Part shown: positions 20,164 through 28,826 of the stretch, in pieces
Position numbering within the stretch: position 1 is the stretch's first letter
Layout of the letters: each line of letters opens with the position of its first letter
Origin: Streptomyces torulosus
GTDB lineage: Bacteria > Actinomycetota > Actinomycetes > Streptomycetales > Streptomycetaceae
Assembly (NCBI RefSeq): GCF_001419765.1
Contig: NZ_LIRK01000010.1
Location: 1-48,212 of the forward strand
DNA length: 48,212 bases
Direction of reading: 5' to 3'
Translations under genes and position numbers: made by a program
Notes under the pieces: model-generated
The model's input: the letters and a program-made list of their open reading frames with translations, nothing else
Databases searched by the model: none
Told to the model about the DNA's origin: nothing

Positions 20164-21578
20164 GGGGTGCCTCCGGCGTCCTCGTGGTCGCGCAGCGCCC
20201 GGTCGATCAGTGCGTCGGCCGCCCCCGTGTAGTGGGCCGGGTCGAGCAGGTCCGCCAGCTGGGCGGGGGTGAAGCGGGCGGCCAGCTCCGGGCGGTGGGA
20301 CAGCACCTCGGCCAGCGGGCGCCCGGTGTCGGCGGCCTCGAAGGAGGCGGAGGCGAGGAGCTTCTTCGCCGTCGTCTTGCCGAGGGCCGGGGCGAGCGCC
20401 ACGTTCAGGCGCTCGGCGACGATCGCGCCGCCGGTCAGGTCGAGGTTGGCCCGCATGCGCCCGGGGTGGACGACGAGGCCCTCGGCGAGTTCGACGGCGG
20501 TGTGCGCGGCCCCGCCCGCCAGCCGTAGCGCCTCCCGCAGCGGCTGCCACTCGGCGTGCCACGCCCCGGCGGGCCGCTCGTCCTCGGCGAGCAGACACTG
20601 CGCGAGAACGAGGGCGTGCGCGGGCACCTGCCGGGCGGCCGACACGATCAGGGTGGCCAGGGCCGGGTTCCGTTTCTGCGGCATGGCGGACGACGCGCCC
20701 CGCCCGGCCGCGGCGGGTTCCGACACCTCACCGATCTCGGTCCGGGACAGGGTCTGCACGTCCAGCGCGAACTTGCCGAGCGCGCCCGTGACGAGCTGGA
20801 GCACCGCCCCCAGCTCCGCGACGGGGGTGCGGACGGTGTGCCAGGGGAGCACGGGCTCGGCGAGCCCCAGCGCCTCGGCGAAGGGCCGAAGCAGGGCGAG
20901 CCCGCCGACGGCTCGCCCGTCGCCCCCGTCGAGGCGGGCGTACTCGTGGTACGCGGCCAGGGTCCCCGCCGCTCCGCCCAACTGGGCCGGCAGCGATGCC
21001 GCCACCGTGCGCACCCGGCGCAGCGCGTCCAGGACCAGGCTGAGCCATCCCGCCGCCTTGAGCCCGAAGGTCGTGGGCACCGCGTGCTGGGCCAGGGTGC
21101 GCCCGGCGACGAGGGTGTGCCGGTGGGTGTCGGCCAGCGCGGCGAGGGCCGCGGCCACCCGTGACAGGTCCCCGGCGATCAGGTCGAGCGCCCGCCGGGA
21201 CACCCGCATGGCCGCCGAGTCGAGGATGTCCTGGCTGGTCGACCCCCGGTGGACGTACTCGGCGGCGGCCGGGTCCTTCGCGGCGACGACCTCGGTGAAG
21301 GCGGTCACCAGGGCGACCACCGGGTTGGCGGCGGCACGGGCGGCGTGGGACAGGGCGGCCAGGTCCAGTCGTTCGGGATCGGCCGCCGAGGCGATCGTCT
21401 CCACGACGGCGGCCGGGGTGAGTCCGACCGCGTGCTGGGCGCGGGCCAGCGCCACCTCCACGTCGAGCAGGGCCCGCAGCCACGCCTCGTCGGTGACCTC
21501 CGCCGCCACGGGTGTGCCCGCCCAGGAGGGAGCGAGCAGCCCGGAGTCGGTGCCCACGGACCTCGCGTTCACGCTCAT
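20160..21578 (-). CDS. CreD-like nitrosuccinate lyase (nitrite-releasing)
   Basis: A 472-aa aspartase/fumarase-superfamily lyase. It has STSQD (residues 113-117, in the HxGxTSQD-type region) and the signature loop GASSAMPQKRNP (294-305) with the catalytic Ser. The superfamily includes adenylosuccinate lyase and carboxymuconate cycloisomerase. What selects the nitrosuccinate lyase function is the directly overlapping CreE-like flavoprotein upstream (ATGA overlap), the pair that defines the aspartate-nitrosuccinate pathway of cremeomycin-type clusters. It would release nitrite and fumarate from nitrosuccinate. A purine-type lyase role is unlikely in this context. Start and stop are both fixed by overlaps. 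Confidence 0.85.
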   Translation of the reverse strand: MSVNARSVGTDSGLLAPSWAGTPVAAEVTDEAWLRALLDVEVALARAQHAVGLTPAAVVETIASAADPERLDLAALSHAARAAANPVVALVTAFTEVVAAKDPAAAEYVHRGSTSQDILDSAAMRVSRRALDLIAGDLSRVAAALAALADTHRHTLVAGRTLAQHAVPTTFGLKAAGWLSLVLDALRRVRTVAASLPAQLGGAAGTLAAYHEYARLDGGDGRAVGGLALLRPFAEALGLAEPVLPWHTVRTPVAELGAVLQLVTGALGKFALDVQTLSRTEIGEVSEPAAAGRGASSAMPQKRNPALATLIVSAARQVPAHALVLAQCLLAEDERPAGAWHAEWQPLREALRLAGGAAHTAVELAEGLVVHPGRMRANLDLTGGAIVAERLNVALAPALGKTTAKKLLASASFEAADTGRPLAEVLSHRPELAARFTPAQLADLLDPAHYTGAADALIDRALRDHEDAGGTP

Positions 21579-23590
21579 CGACTCCCCGTTCCCGAGATCC
21601 GACGTACGGCTTGGGCATCCGCGGAGGCCGGGCTCTCGGGGTCGGACAGCCCCAGGGCCGCCCGGGCGATCGCGTCCGAGTCCTCCAGCGTCACCGAGCC
21701 GACGCCCGGCCGGATGCCGACCGCCGTCACCCAGCGCACCCCCTCCACCGGCACCCCGAAGGCGAACCGGCGCGGGTGCGCGCGGCCCGCCGCGTCCAGC
21801 AGCCGGTGCGGACCGTCGGTCACCGCCAGCCCGCCGGGCTCATGACCGCCGAGGCGGTACGGGCCGCACGCGCCGGACGCGAGCAGTCCCCGCAGCAGGG
21901 GGTTCGTGCTCCGCCGCACGTCGACGGCGGGCAGCCGGGCCTCGATCAGCGCGTCGACCCGCACCGGCGGCTCGTTCACCAGCTCCGCGTCGACCAGGAA
22001 GCCGTGCGGGCCGCCCGGCGGCGCCGGCCGCACCCGCATACCGGGGCCGAGCACCTGCAGCACGTCCGCCTCGATGAGGGCGGTCAGCTGCTCGATGCGG
22101 AAGGCGGGCGGCCCGATCGAGGTGAAGGCGTTCATCGGGGTGTACCAGCCGTCCAGGTCGGCGCGGTAGGAATCGCCCGAGACACCGCCGTGGTCGACGA
22201 CCAGCCGGATCTCGTTGCGCAGGTCCCGCAGGGCGTCCAGAGCGGCCTTCAGCGGTCCGTTCACATTGCCCCGCCGGGCCTCGGCGACATCCCGGCGCAG
22301 ATACGCCAGCAGCCACCGCCGGAAGCCGGCGCGGTCGGTGAAGGTCCGTTCGCCGTAGGGGTGTTCGATCCGTTCCCAGTCCCACCGCTCGGCGGGCGGC
22401 ACCGCGTACCGGTCGAGGAGGGCCGCCTCCCGTGAGCCGTCGCCGTCCGCCAGGCAGGACCGGACGAACTCCTCGGCGGCCCCGGGGCCCCGGGCGGCCC
22501 GGATCCACGCCTCGTGGTGGACGGTCCGCACCTCGCGGTCGATCAGCGGCCAGAGGTCGGCGCGGAAGCCGATCGGCCGGCCGCCGTCGACGCGCCGCCG
22601 GAGGCCGGCGATGACGTCCGGGGTGAGGAACCGAGGCTCGTGGCGGCCGAGCGCGCCCTTCTCGTTCTCGCCCCGTGCGTGGTACGGCACCCCGCGCCGC
22701 GAACCGGCGTACAGCACCGGCTCGTTGCCGCTCGGCAGGTACACGAGACCGGACTCGCCCTCCTTGAACGTGCCGCCGCGCCCCTCGGTGAGCAGGGCGA
22801 CGTAGTCGAAGAAGTTCAGCCCGAGCCCGCGCAGCGCGACCGGCGTGCCGGGCGCGATCCGGTCGAGGTCGATGTCGGCGGGGTTGGCGGGCGGCACGTA
22901 CGTCAGGCCGTGGCGGCCGGCGAAGGAGCGCAGCCCGCTCTCCTCCGGACCGGGGGTCACATCCCCGTGGCCGAGGGCGAGTACGACCGCGTCCAGGCCG
23001 GTCAGCCGGGTGCCGTCCGCCAGGGTCACCGTCTGCCGCGCACCCGAGCCGTCGTCGTGCCGGGCCTCGGAGGGGACGCGCCCCCCGGCCGCCGGGAGGT
23101 CGTCGGCCAGCGCCACGGCGGTCGTCGCACGGACGTGCACCGTCAGTCGGGGCGGAGCGGTCCGCAACAGGTGGCGGAACACCCACTCCAGGTAGTGGCC
23201 GTGGAACGCGCGGCTCGGATAGCTGTCGGGGCCGAGCCGCCCGGCCTCGTCCCGGGCGCGAGCCGGGAGGCCCTGGCCGACGGACCCGTCGCGGACGGCG
23301 CACGCCCACGCGTACAGGCTGGGTCCCGGCACCGAGGGCCCCGCGCAGTCCACGCTGTCGTCGGTGAACACGGTCACCTGCGAGGCGACCGTGTTCATCA
23401 GCAGCTCGCCCGGCTGGTCGGTGCGCCAGACCGCGCCCGCGCCCGGGGGGTAGGGGTCGACGAGGTGCACCTCGACCGGCCGTCCGGGCCCGGCGGCGCC
23501 CGCGTGGGCGTGGATCCGCTCCAGGACGGAGAGGCCGCGGGGCCCGGCGCCGATCACGCAGACGGTGACGGCACGGTCGGGACCGGTCAT
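21575..23590 (-). CDS. CreE-like FAD-dependent L-aspartate N-oxygenase
   Basis: A 671-aa FAD/NAD(P)-binding protein. The N terminus has the dinucleotide motif VCVIGAGPRGLSVLERIH, followed by features of the NAD_binding_9 type (PYPPGAGAVWR, then MNTVASQVT); further on are LALGHGD and GLGLNFFDY. CreE homologues oxidise aspartate stepwise to nitrosuccinate, which the CreD-like lyase then cleaves to nitrite. The call rests on the family resemblance and the adjacent lyase gene, not on any diagnostic residue I can verify. The ATG at 23590 overlaps the preceding stop (ATGA); an open frame extends far upstream but is antisense-like noise. Confidence 0.82.
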   Translation of the reverse strand: MTGPDRAVTVCVIGAGPRGLSVLERIHAHAGAAGPGRPVEVHLVDPYPPGAGAVWRTDQPGELLMNTVASQVTVFTDDSVDCAGPSVPGPSLYAWACAVRDGSVGQGLPARARDEAGRLGPDSYPSRAFHGHYLEWVFRHLLRTAPPRLTVHVRATTAVALADDLPAAGGRVPSEARHDDGSGARQTVTLADGTRLTGLDAVVLALGHGDVTPGPEESGLRSFAGRHGLTYVPPANPADIDLDRIAPGTPVALRGLGLNFFDYVALLTEGRGGTFKEGESGLVYLPSGNEPVLYAGSRRGVPYHARGENEKGALGRHEPRFLTPDVIAGLRRRVDGGRPIGFRADLWPLIDREVRTVHHEAWIRAARGPGAAEEFVRSCLADGDGSREAALLDRYAVPPAERWDWERIEHPYGERTFTDRAGFRRWLLAYLRRDVAEARRGNVNGPLKAALDALRDLRNEIRLVVDHGGVSGDSYRADLDGWYTPMNAFTSIGPPAFRIEQLTALIEADVLQVLGPGMRVRPAPPGGPHGFLVDAELVNEPPVRVDALIEARLPAVDVRRSTNPLLRGLLASGACGPYRLGGHEPGGLAVTDGPHRLLDAAGRAHPRRFAFGVPVEGVRWVTAVGIRPGVGSVTLEDSDAIARAALGLSDPESPASADAQAVRRISGTGSR

Positions 23591-24507
23591 TCCTGGCCCA
23601 GCCCGTCGCGCCAGCTGGGCCGCACCGGCTTCCAGCCCAGCCGCGCCCGCGCCCGGTCGTTGGCCGCGCCGTGGGCGGAGGTGAGCTGGTGCGCCATGAA
23701 CCAGCCGAGCAGCCGGGGAGCGAGCGCTGCCGGAACCGTACGGGGAGAGGGCGCGGCGAGCGCCCGCGCGAAGTGGGGGAGCCACTGCGCGGCCGGGGCC
23801 GGGTCGTCGTCCGTCACATGGAACACGCCGGTCGCGTCCGCCTCGACGGCCGCCACGGCCGCTCCCACCGCGTCCTCCACATGCAGGAACGACATGATCC
23901 CGGAGCCACCGCCGGGCAACGGCAGCTGCCCGGCCAGCACGGCCTGCGCGGCGCCGCCGGTACGGGCGTACGCGGTGCGGGGGCCGTACAGGGTGCCGTA
24001 CCGCAGCACCACCCCCTCCAGGTCTGCGCCCAGCACCTGCCGTTCCAGCTCGGCGACCGCACCTACGGTCGCCGCCCAGCCGGGGTCGGGGGCGTCCACG
24101 TACAGCGGGGCGTCCTCGTCGAGGACGGGCTCCCCGGCGGGCGCGGCGGCGAAGGCGATGGACTGGGCGACCAGTCGGCGCGCACCGGCGGCGCGGGCCG
24201 CCGCGATCAGGTTCGCGGTGCCCTCGGTGCGCAGCCGCGCCGTCTGCGCGAAGGCCGCCGGAGGGTCGTCGGGCAGCAGCCGCAGGGCCGACATCTGATG
24301 GACGATCACCTCGGGCCGGGCGGCCGACACCGCCGACAGCAGCGCCGCACGGTCGAGGGCGTCGGCGACCACCACCCCGTCCGCGTCGGGAGCCCGGTCG
24401 CGGGCCTCCTTCCGGACGAGTGCGCTCACCTCGTGGCCGCGTTCCCGCAGCGCGCCCACCAGGGGATGCCCGACCACTCCGGTGGCCCCGGCGACAAGGA
24501 TCCGCAT
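23587..24507 (-). CDS. Extended-SDR / NAD-dependent epimerase-type oxidoreductase
   Basis: A 306-aa extended short-chain dehydrogenase: N-terminal GATGVVGHPLV, a mid-region Ser (VAQSIAF) but no clear YxxxK at the usual place, then LRYGTLYGPRTAY and SFLHVEDAV. It resembles the NAD-dependent epimerase/dehydratase family, although the canonical catalytic Tyr-Lys pair looks altered (the region reads ATVGAVAELERQVL). Because the cluster can diazotise an aryl amine, this protein is a candidate for the NAD(P)H-dependent step that replaces the diazonium by hydride. That is inference from context; a sugar-nucleotide role has no support since no glycosylation genes are present. Confidence 0.75.
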   Translation of the reverse strand: MRILVAGATGVVGHPLVGALRERGHEVSALVRKEARDRAPDADGVVVADALDRAALLSAVSAARPEVIVHQMSALRLLPDDPPAAFAQTARLRTEGTANLIAAARAAGARRLVAQSIAFAAAPAGEPVLDEDAPLYVDAPDPGWAATVGAVAELERQVLGADLEGVVLRYGTLYGPRTAYARTGGAAQAVLAGQLPLPGGGSGIMSFLHVEDAVGAAVAAVEADATGVFHVTDDDPAPAAQWLPHFARALAAPSPRTVPAALAPRLLGWFMAHQLTSAHGAANDRARARLGWKPVRPSWRDGLGQE

Positions 24508-24510
24508 GCC

Positions 24511-25065
24511 TCAGTCCTCCGTTCCGGCCGGGGCGGGCGCGGCGACCCGCATCAGCAGACGGCACGCCTTGTCGCCCTCACGCAGACAGCTCTCGGCGCG
24601 GTTCTCGGCCAGGGTCACGCCGAGCCCTTCGGACCAGCCCGCGTGGATGGCGGTGCAAGGGCAGCGGTAGCCCTCCAGGGAACCCGCCATGCGGACCATG
24701 GTGATCGCGAAGTTCCGCTTCAGCGTGAGGACGATCAGATCGTCGTCCTCGACCTCGGTGGAGGCGTTGCGCAGCTCGGGCGGGAACATCCGGTCGCCGC
24801 AGTCGTCGTAGCGGCGGCGCAGCTCCTCCAGGTCCTTGCGGACGTCACCGGAGTCGGGGAGCGGCCCGGCGAGGCGGGCGACGCGCTGCCCCACGTGCAG
24901 GGCGACCTTGCGCAGCGCCTCGGCGTTGATCTCGTTCGCCGCCTCCTGCCCGAATCTGGCGGCCACCCCCTGGTACCAGTGGGCGTCGTGCTGCCACCAC
25001 AGCCGGTACGCCTCCACGGTCGCGGCCCGGTGGTTGACGGTGCCGTCATCCGTACGCGTGCTCAT
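24511..25065 (-). CDS. Cys-rich V4R/DUF6125-like small protein
   Basis: A 184-aa protein I cannot assign firmly. The N-terminal half is helical (YRLWWQHDAHWYQGVAARFG, then AANEINAEALRKVA), and the C-terminal third carries a cysteine-rich pattern YRCPCTAIHAGW and ESCLREGDKACRL. Cys-x-x-Gly-Asp-x-x-Cys endings recall 4-vinyl-reductase (V4R) and DUF6125-type ligand- or metal-binding domains. The start ATG overlaps the upstream ligase stop (ATGA), and only 3 nt separate its stop from the next start, so it is a genuine operon member. It may be a cofactor-binding partner in the diazotisation/reduction step; function is unknown. Confidence 0.75.
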   Translation of the reverse strand: MSTRTDDGTVNHRAATVEAYRLWWQHDAHWYQGVAARFGQEAANEINAEALRKVALHVGQRVARLAGPLPDSGDVRKDLEELRRRYDDCGDRMFPPELRNASTEVEDDDLIVLTLKRNFAITMVRMAGSLEGYRCPCTAIHAGWSEGLGVTLAENRAESCLREGDKACRLLMRVAAPAPAGTED

Positions 25066-26795
25066 GCGTGCTCCTCGGCGACGCCGTCGGCCGGGGCGCC
25101 GGCCGCGGCGGCCGGACCGGCGGCGAACCTGTCGCGCATCACTCGTTTCAGAACCTTGCCGGTGGCGCCCTTGGCCACGTCGTCCGGCCTCATCCGCAGG
25201 GCCCGTGTCACCGGCGGGAGACCGGCCGCCGTCAGCACGGAGTTGACGCGCGCGGTCCACTCCTCGTCGCCCGTGTCACCCCCGTCGCCCTCGCCGCCGT
25301 CCTCGGCCGCGCCCTCGTCGGCGAGCTGGAGCAGCGCGTACGCCTCGGCCTCCCCGTCGCCGTCCCAGTCCGCCCGTACGCCGTCGGGGGCGACCCCGAC
25401 CACCGTGCAGTCGGCGAGCCCGGGGACCTCCGCCAGCAGCAACTCCTCGGTGCGGGTGCTGAAGACGATGCCGGCGGCGGTGCGGATGGCGTCCGGGGCC
25501 CGGTCCAGGTGGTAGAAGTTGCCCTCCTCGTCCTGGTGGGCGAGGTCGCCGGTGAGCCAGTAGCCGCCGAGCCGCATCCGGTTCCAGGTCAGCGAGTCGT
25601 TCCAGTAACCCGGCGTCAGTGTCGGCGACTTGAGACCCAGGCGGCCGATCTGTCCGGGCGGCAGCGGGGTGCCGTCCTCGGCGAGCACGGCGGCCTCCGC
25701 GAAGCTGATCGGCTTGCCCACGCAGCGCGAGTACGCCGAGGTGTCCTTGGTGTGCCGGTTGTGGAAGACCGAGTAGCCGGCCTCCGACGAACCGAGCCCG
25801 TCCACGAACACCGACCCGTCGACGCGCGTACGGCTGAGATCCCGGCGGATCTCGACATGGCTGCCGTGCCGCACGAGCGCCCGGATGTGCGCCTCGTGCG
25901 CCGCGTCCCCGGTGTTGAACCACACCTGCACGCTCGACAGATCACGCGCCGTCAGATCCTGGACCGCCATCTCGCCGAACGTCCCGGCGAACGCCAGCAC
26001 CGTCGTCGGACGGAACTCCTCGATGGCGTCCAGCACGTCCGTGCCGCGCTGACTGGACAGCAGCTTGATGTCGGTGCGCAGCAGCAGGCAGTACATCAGC
26101 GTCGCCACCATCGCGTTGTGCGCGCCCGGCAGCCCGACCAGCGTGCGCTCCATGTCGGTGCCGGTGGAGTAGCGCAGCCGGTGCAGCTGCGCGTACATCA
26201 GGGTCCGGTGCGTGTGCGGCACCCCCTTGGGCAGGCCCGTGGTGCCCGACGAGTGGGAGATCAGCACCGGGTCGCTGGGGTCGTGCCGGTAGGGGTACGA
26301 CGCCGGGAGCGACTCCCGGTCCTCCGGCCGGATCCCGGCGGCGGTCGCACAGAAGCCGAGGCCGGGCGCCCCGGCCAGCACCTCGTGGTGTGCCTCGTCG
26401 GTGAAGGCGCCCACCACACCCTGCCGGCGGACGTACTCGCGGGCGATCTCCGGCGACAGATTGCCGTTGACGAACGAGGGGATCGCGCCGAGCGCCGTGA
26501 GCGCCAGGAAGTTCACCGCGAACTCGGCCGCCGCGTACGAGTGGATCGCCACCGGGTCACGGGGCCGCACCCCCCGGGCCGCGTACCAGCCCGCGTACGC
26601 CTCGACCACCTCGTACAGCTGCCCGAGCGTCAGCACCTCCGGGTGGCTGCCGTCGGGGGCCCGCCAGGTGCCGTCGAACCGCAGGACGGGCTCGTCGAGG
26701 GCGCGGTCGTACTCCTTCAGCCGGTACAGGACGTTGCCGGCGCCGAGTTCGCTGTCGGAGCAGATCCGCGCCCGCTCCTGCCTACTGATGAGCAT
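25062..26795 (-). CDS. AMP-dependent ligase, candidate ATP-dependent diazotase
   Basis: A 577-aa member of the ANL adenylating superfamily. Motifs: ISHSSGTTGLPKG (P-loop, about 179-191), GLGSSEAG, YWLTGDLAHQDEEG and a C-terminal GATGKVLKR with the catalytic Lys. The cluster already contains a shorter adenylation enzyme suited to loading, and the ANS nitrite pathway genes are close. I therefore infer that this one resembles the fatty-acid-CoA-ligase-like diazotases (CreM of cremeomycin; the homologues I recall in avenalumic and p-coumaric acid clusters) that join nitrite to an aryl amine using ATP. An ordinary acyl-CoA/ACP ligase is the alternative. Its start overlaps the preceding gene by 14 nt. 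Confidence 0.8.
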   Translation of the reverse strand: MLISRQERARICSDSELGAGNVLYRLKEYDRALDEPVLRFDGTWRAPDGSHPEVLTLGQLYEVVEAYAGWYAARGVRPRDPVAIHSYAAAEFAVNFLALTALGAIPSFVNGNLSPEIAREYVRRQGVVGAFTDEAHHEVLAGAPGLGFCATAAGIRPEDRESLPASYPYRHDPSDPVLISHSSGTTGLPKGVPHTHRTLMYAQLHRLRYSTGTDMERTLVGLPGAHNAMVATLMYCLLLRTDIKLLSSQRGTDVLDAIEEFRPTTVLAFAGTFGEMAVQDLTARDLSSVQVWFNTGDAAHEAHIRALVRHGSHVEIRRDLSRTRVDGSVFVDGLGSSEAGYSVFHNRHTKDTSAYSRCVGKPISFAEAAVLAEDGTPLPPGQIGRLGLKSPTLTPGYWNDSLTWNRMRLGGYWLTGDLAHQDEEGNFYHLDRAPDAIRTAAGIVFSTRTEELLLAEVPGLADCTVVGVAPDGVRADWDGDGEAEAYALLQLADEGAAEDGGEGDGGDTGDEEWTARVNSVLTAAGLPPVTRALRMRPDDVAKGATGKVLKRVMRDRFAAGPAAAAGAPADGVAEEHA

Positions 26796-27606
26796 GGGTG
26801 TCCGTCTCGTTTCTCTCCGGGAGCCGTTCGGAACTGAGGAGGAACGCCGCTGCCGCCGGGCCGGCCGCCGCCAGGACCTGGCTGCCGCCGTCCCGCAGCA
26901 GCCGACGGTGCGCGGCGGCCAGGTCGAACAGGCCCTGGACGCTGCCGTGATGCGGGGCCGCCGGGGGATGCCCGCTGTCGTCCGTCTCCGTCGCGCGGAC
27001 CGTCACCGGTGCCTCGGGGCCGGGCCGGGTCAGCAGCAGCGCCGCCGCCAGACCGGCCGGCTCGGGCAGGTCCGGGACCGGGCGGCCGTCGTCGGCGGTG
27101 AGCTCGCGGTGCACGGCGGCCACCCGTTCACCGCCGCCCAGCTCCACGCCCAGCACCAGGACCCGGTCCAGCTCCGGGTCCTCCAGCAGCAGGTCCGCCA
27201 TGGCCAGCAGCTCGGTGACCGGGTCGTCCAGGGTGGAGAGGCTGAACATCTGCCCGGTGATCCCGAACTCCCGGCTCAGGTGGCCCAGCACGGAGTTGGG
27301 CGTGGCCTGCATGAACAGCAGCGGGTTGTGCACCCGCCCGGACACCACCCGGGTACTGGCCAGGTCCGCGGTGGTGGTGTCCCCCATCAGGCTCGCCAGC
27401 GCCACCGCCGTACGGGAACCGTCGCCCGGGCACGCGGTCAGGCACCGGGCGGCCACCTCGTACGCCAGCGGACTGAACGCCGACTCCACGAAGCCGGGCA
27501 GCCGCGGCAGCGCGATGTCGCCGTCACGGCCGGTGCCGTGGGTCGCGGTGGTGGAGGTGAGCACGGCGAGGGGCGAGCGGAGCGCCGCCTTCTCTGTGGT
27601 CGTCAC
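26782..27606 (-). CDS. Short chain-length-factor-like ketosynthase partner
   Basis: A 274-aa ketosynthase-like protein corresponding to roughly the N-terminal two-thirds of a thiolase fold (NSVLGHLSREFGITGQMFSLS matches the helix before the KS active site). Where KS enzymes carry the catalytic Cys, this protein has Ser/Thr residues (SLSTLDD), and the usual NAHGTGT and K-x-x-x-GH histidine motifs are absent. It is therefore a non-catalytic chain-length-factor type partner, unusually short, like the Ketoacyl-synt_2 proteins of aryl-polyene and reducing type II systems. The GTG start is set by a GTGA overlap with the ketosynthase stop. Confidence 0.8.
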   Translation of the reverse strand: MTTTEKAALRSPLAVLTSTTATHGTGRDGDIALPRLPGFVESAFSPLAYEVAARCLTACPGDGSRTAVALASLMGDTTTADLASTRVVSGRVHNPLLFMQATPNSVLGHLSREFGITGQMFSLSTLDDPVTELLAMADLLLEDPELDRVLVLGVELGGGERVAAVHRELTADDGRPVPDLPEPAGLAAALLLTRPGPEAPVTVRATETDDSGHPPAAPHHGSVQGLFDLAAAHRRLLRDGGSQVLAAAGPAAAAFLLSSERLPERNETDTHAHQ

Positions 27607-28826
27607 GGCCGCTCCAGGACGAGCGCGGTGTTGGCGCCGCCGAACGCGGCGTTGATGGTAAGGGCGCGGCGGAGGTCGGCGGGGCGCGGCTCGTTCGGCA
27701 CGTAGTCGAGGTCGCACTCCGGGTCCGGCGCGGTGAACCCCGCGGTCGGCGGGAGGACCCCGTCCGTCAGGGCCAGCATCGTGATGACGAACTCCACGAC
27801 TCCCGCGGCCTCCAGCAGATGCCCGGTGGTGCTCTTGGTGGAGCTGACCGGCACCGACTCGGCCCGCTTCGGCAGGGCGGCCCGCAGGCCCCGGGTCTCG
27901 GCGCCGTCGTTGTACTTGGTGCCGGTGCCGTGCGCGTTGACGTAGCCGAGGTCCGCGCCGTCCGGGTCGCCGGCCAGCCGCAGCGCCTGCCGGGCGGCGA
28001 GGGCGAGGCCCACGCCCTCCGGGTGCGGCTGCGCGATGTGGTGGGCGTCGGTGGCCGCGCCCCAGCCGACCACGCCCGCCAGCGGCCGGGCGCCGCGCCG
28101 CCGGGCGTGCTCGGCGGACTCCAGCACGACGGCCGCGACCCCGTCGCCGAGCAGCAGGCCCGTGCGGTCCGCGCTGAACGGGCGCACCATGCCGTCACGG
28201 GACAGCGCCCGGCCCGAGTCGAACTTCCCGAACGTCTCCTCCTCCACCAGATAGCCGCCGGCGCAGACCGCCGCGTCGATCCGGCCGGACGAGATCAGCC
28301 GGCAGCCGTGGATGATCGCGGCCGCCGACGCCACACAGGCGTTGGTGAACGTCAACCGGGGCCCCGTCAGCCGCAGTTCGCCCGCCAGCGACTCGGCGAG
28401 GCGGGCCGGGACGGCGTCGGCGAGCCGTGCGTGGAGGGGGTCCCCCATGCCCTCGGAGCCATCGGGGCGGTCCGAGTCGACCCCCGGGCGCGCCGCGTCC
28501 CGCCAGTGGCGGGTGATGCTCGTGCAGTCACCGGCGATGCCCAGCAGGACCGCCGCCTCGGTGCCCTGGGGCAGGCCCGCCATGTCGAGGGCCTCCGTCC
28601 CGCAGCGGGCGAGGGCGTGGCGCAGGGCCCAGCCCTCGACGGCGTCGGGCCCGTCCGGGGCGGCGCCGGCCATCGGCGTGCGGTACGGGCCGGTGTCGAA
28701 CCGGGTGGTCGGCGCGAACGAGGGGACGCCCGCGAACACCCCGCGCCGCAGCGCGTCCGCGCCCGTGCCGAACGCCGTACGGACGCCGAAACCGGTCACC
28801 GTCACCTCACCGGTCAAGGTGCTCAC
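27603..28826 (-). CDS. Type II beta-ketoacyl synthase (KS alpha)
   Basis: A 407-aa condensing enzyme that would extend the ACP-bound aryl starter with malonyl-ACP. The catalytic triad is intact: Cys164 in TNACVAS, His299 in NAHGTGT and His336 (with Lys331) in STKSTTGHLLEAAG. It is paired with the short non-catalytic partner directly downstream (GTGA overlap), the KS/CLF arrangement of type II systems. The GTG start overlaps the ACP stop by 20 nt. No acyltransferase gene is present, so malonylation must come from the cell's fatty-acid FabD. Confidence 0.92.
   Translation of the reverse strand: MSTLTGEVTVTGFGVRTAFGTGADALRRGVFAGVPSFAPTTRFDTGPYRTPMAGAAPDGPDAVEGWALRHALARCGTEALDMAGLPQGTEAAVLLGIAGDCTSITRHWRDAARPGVDSDRPDGSEGMGDPLHARLADAVPARLAESLAGELRLTGPRLTFTNACVASAAAIIHGCRLISSGRIDAAVCAGGYLVEEETFGKFDSGRALSRDGMVRPFSADRTGLLLGDGVAAVVLESAEHARRRGARPLAGVVGWGAATDAHHIAQPHPEGVGLALAARQALRLAGDPDGADLGYVNAHGTGTKYNDGAETRGLRAALPKRAESVPVSSTKSTTGHLLEAAGVVEFVITMLALTDGVLPPTAGFTAPDPECDLDYVPNEPRPADLRRALTINAAFGGANTALVLERP

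Noticed and set aside
21575..24565. The upstream extension of the CreE-like frame to 24565
   Set aside because: The extra part lies over the oxidoreductase gene in another frame and is Arg/Gly-rich; the ATG at 23590 with ATGA overlap is the natural start.
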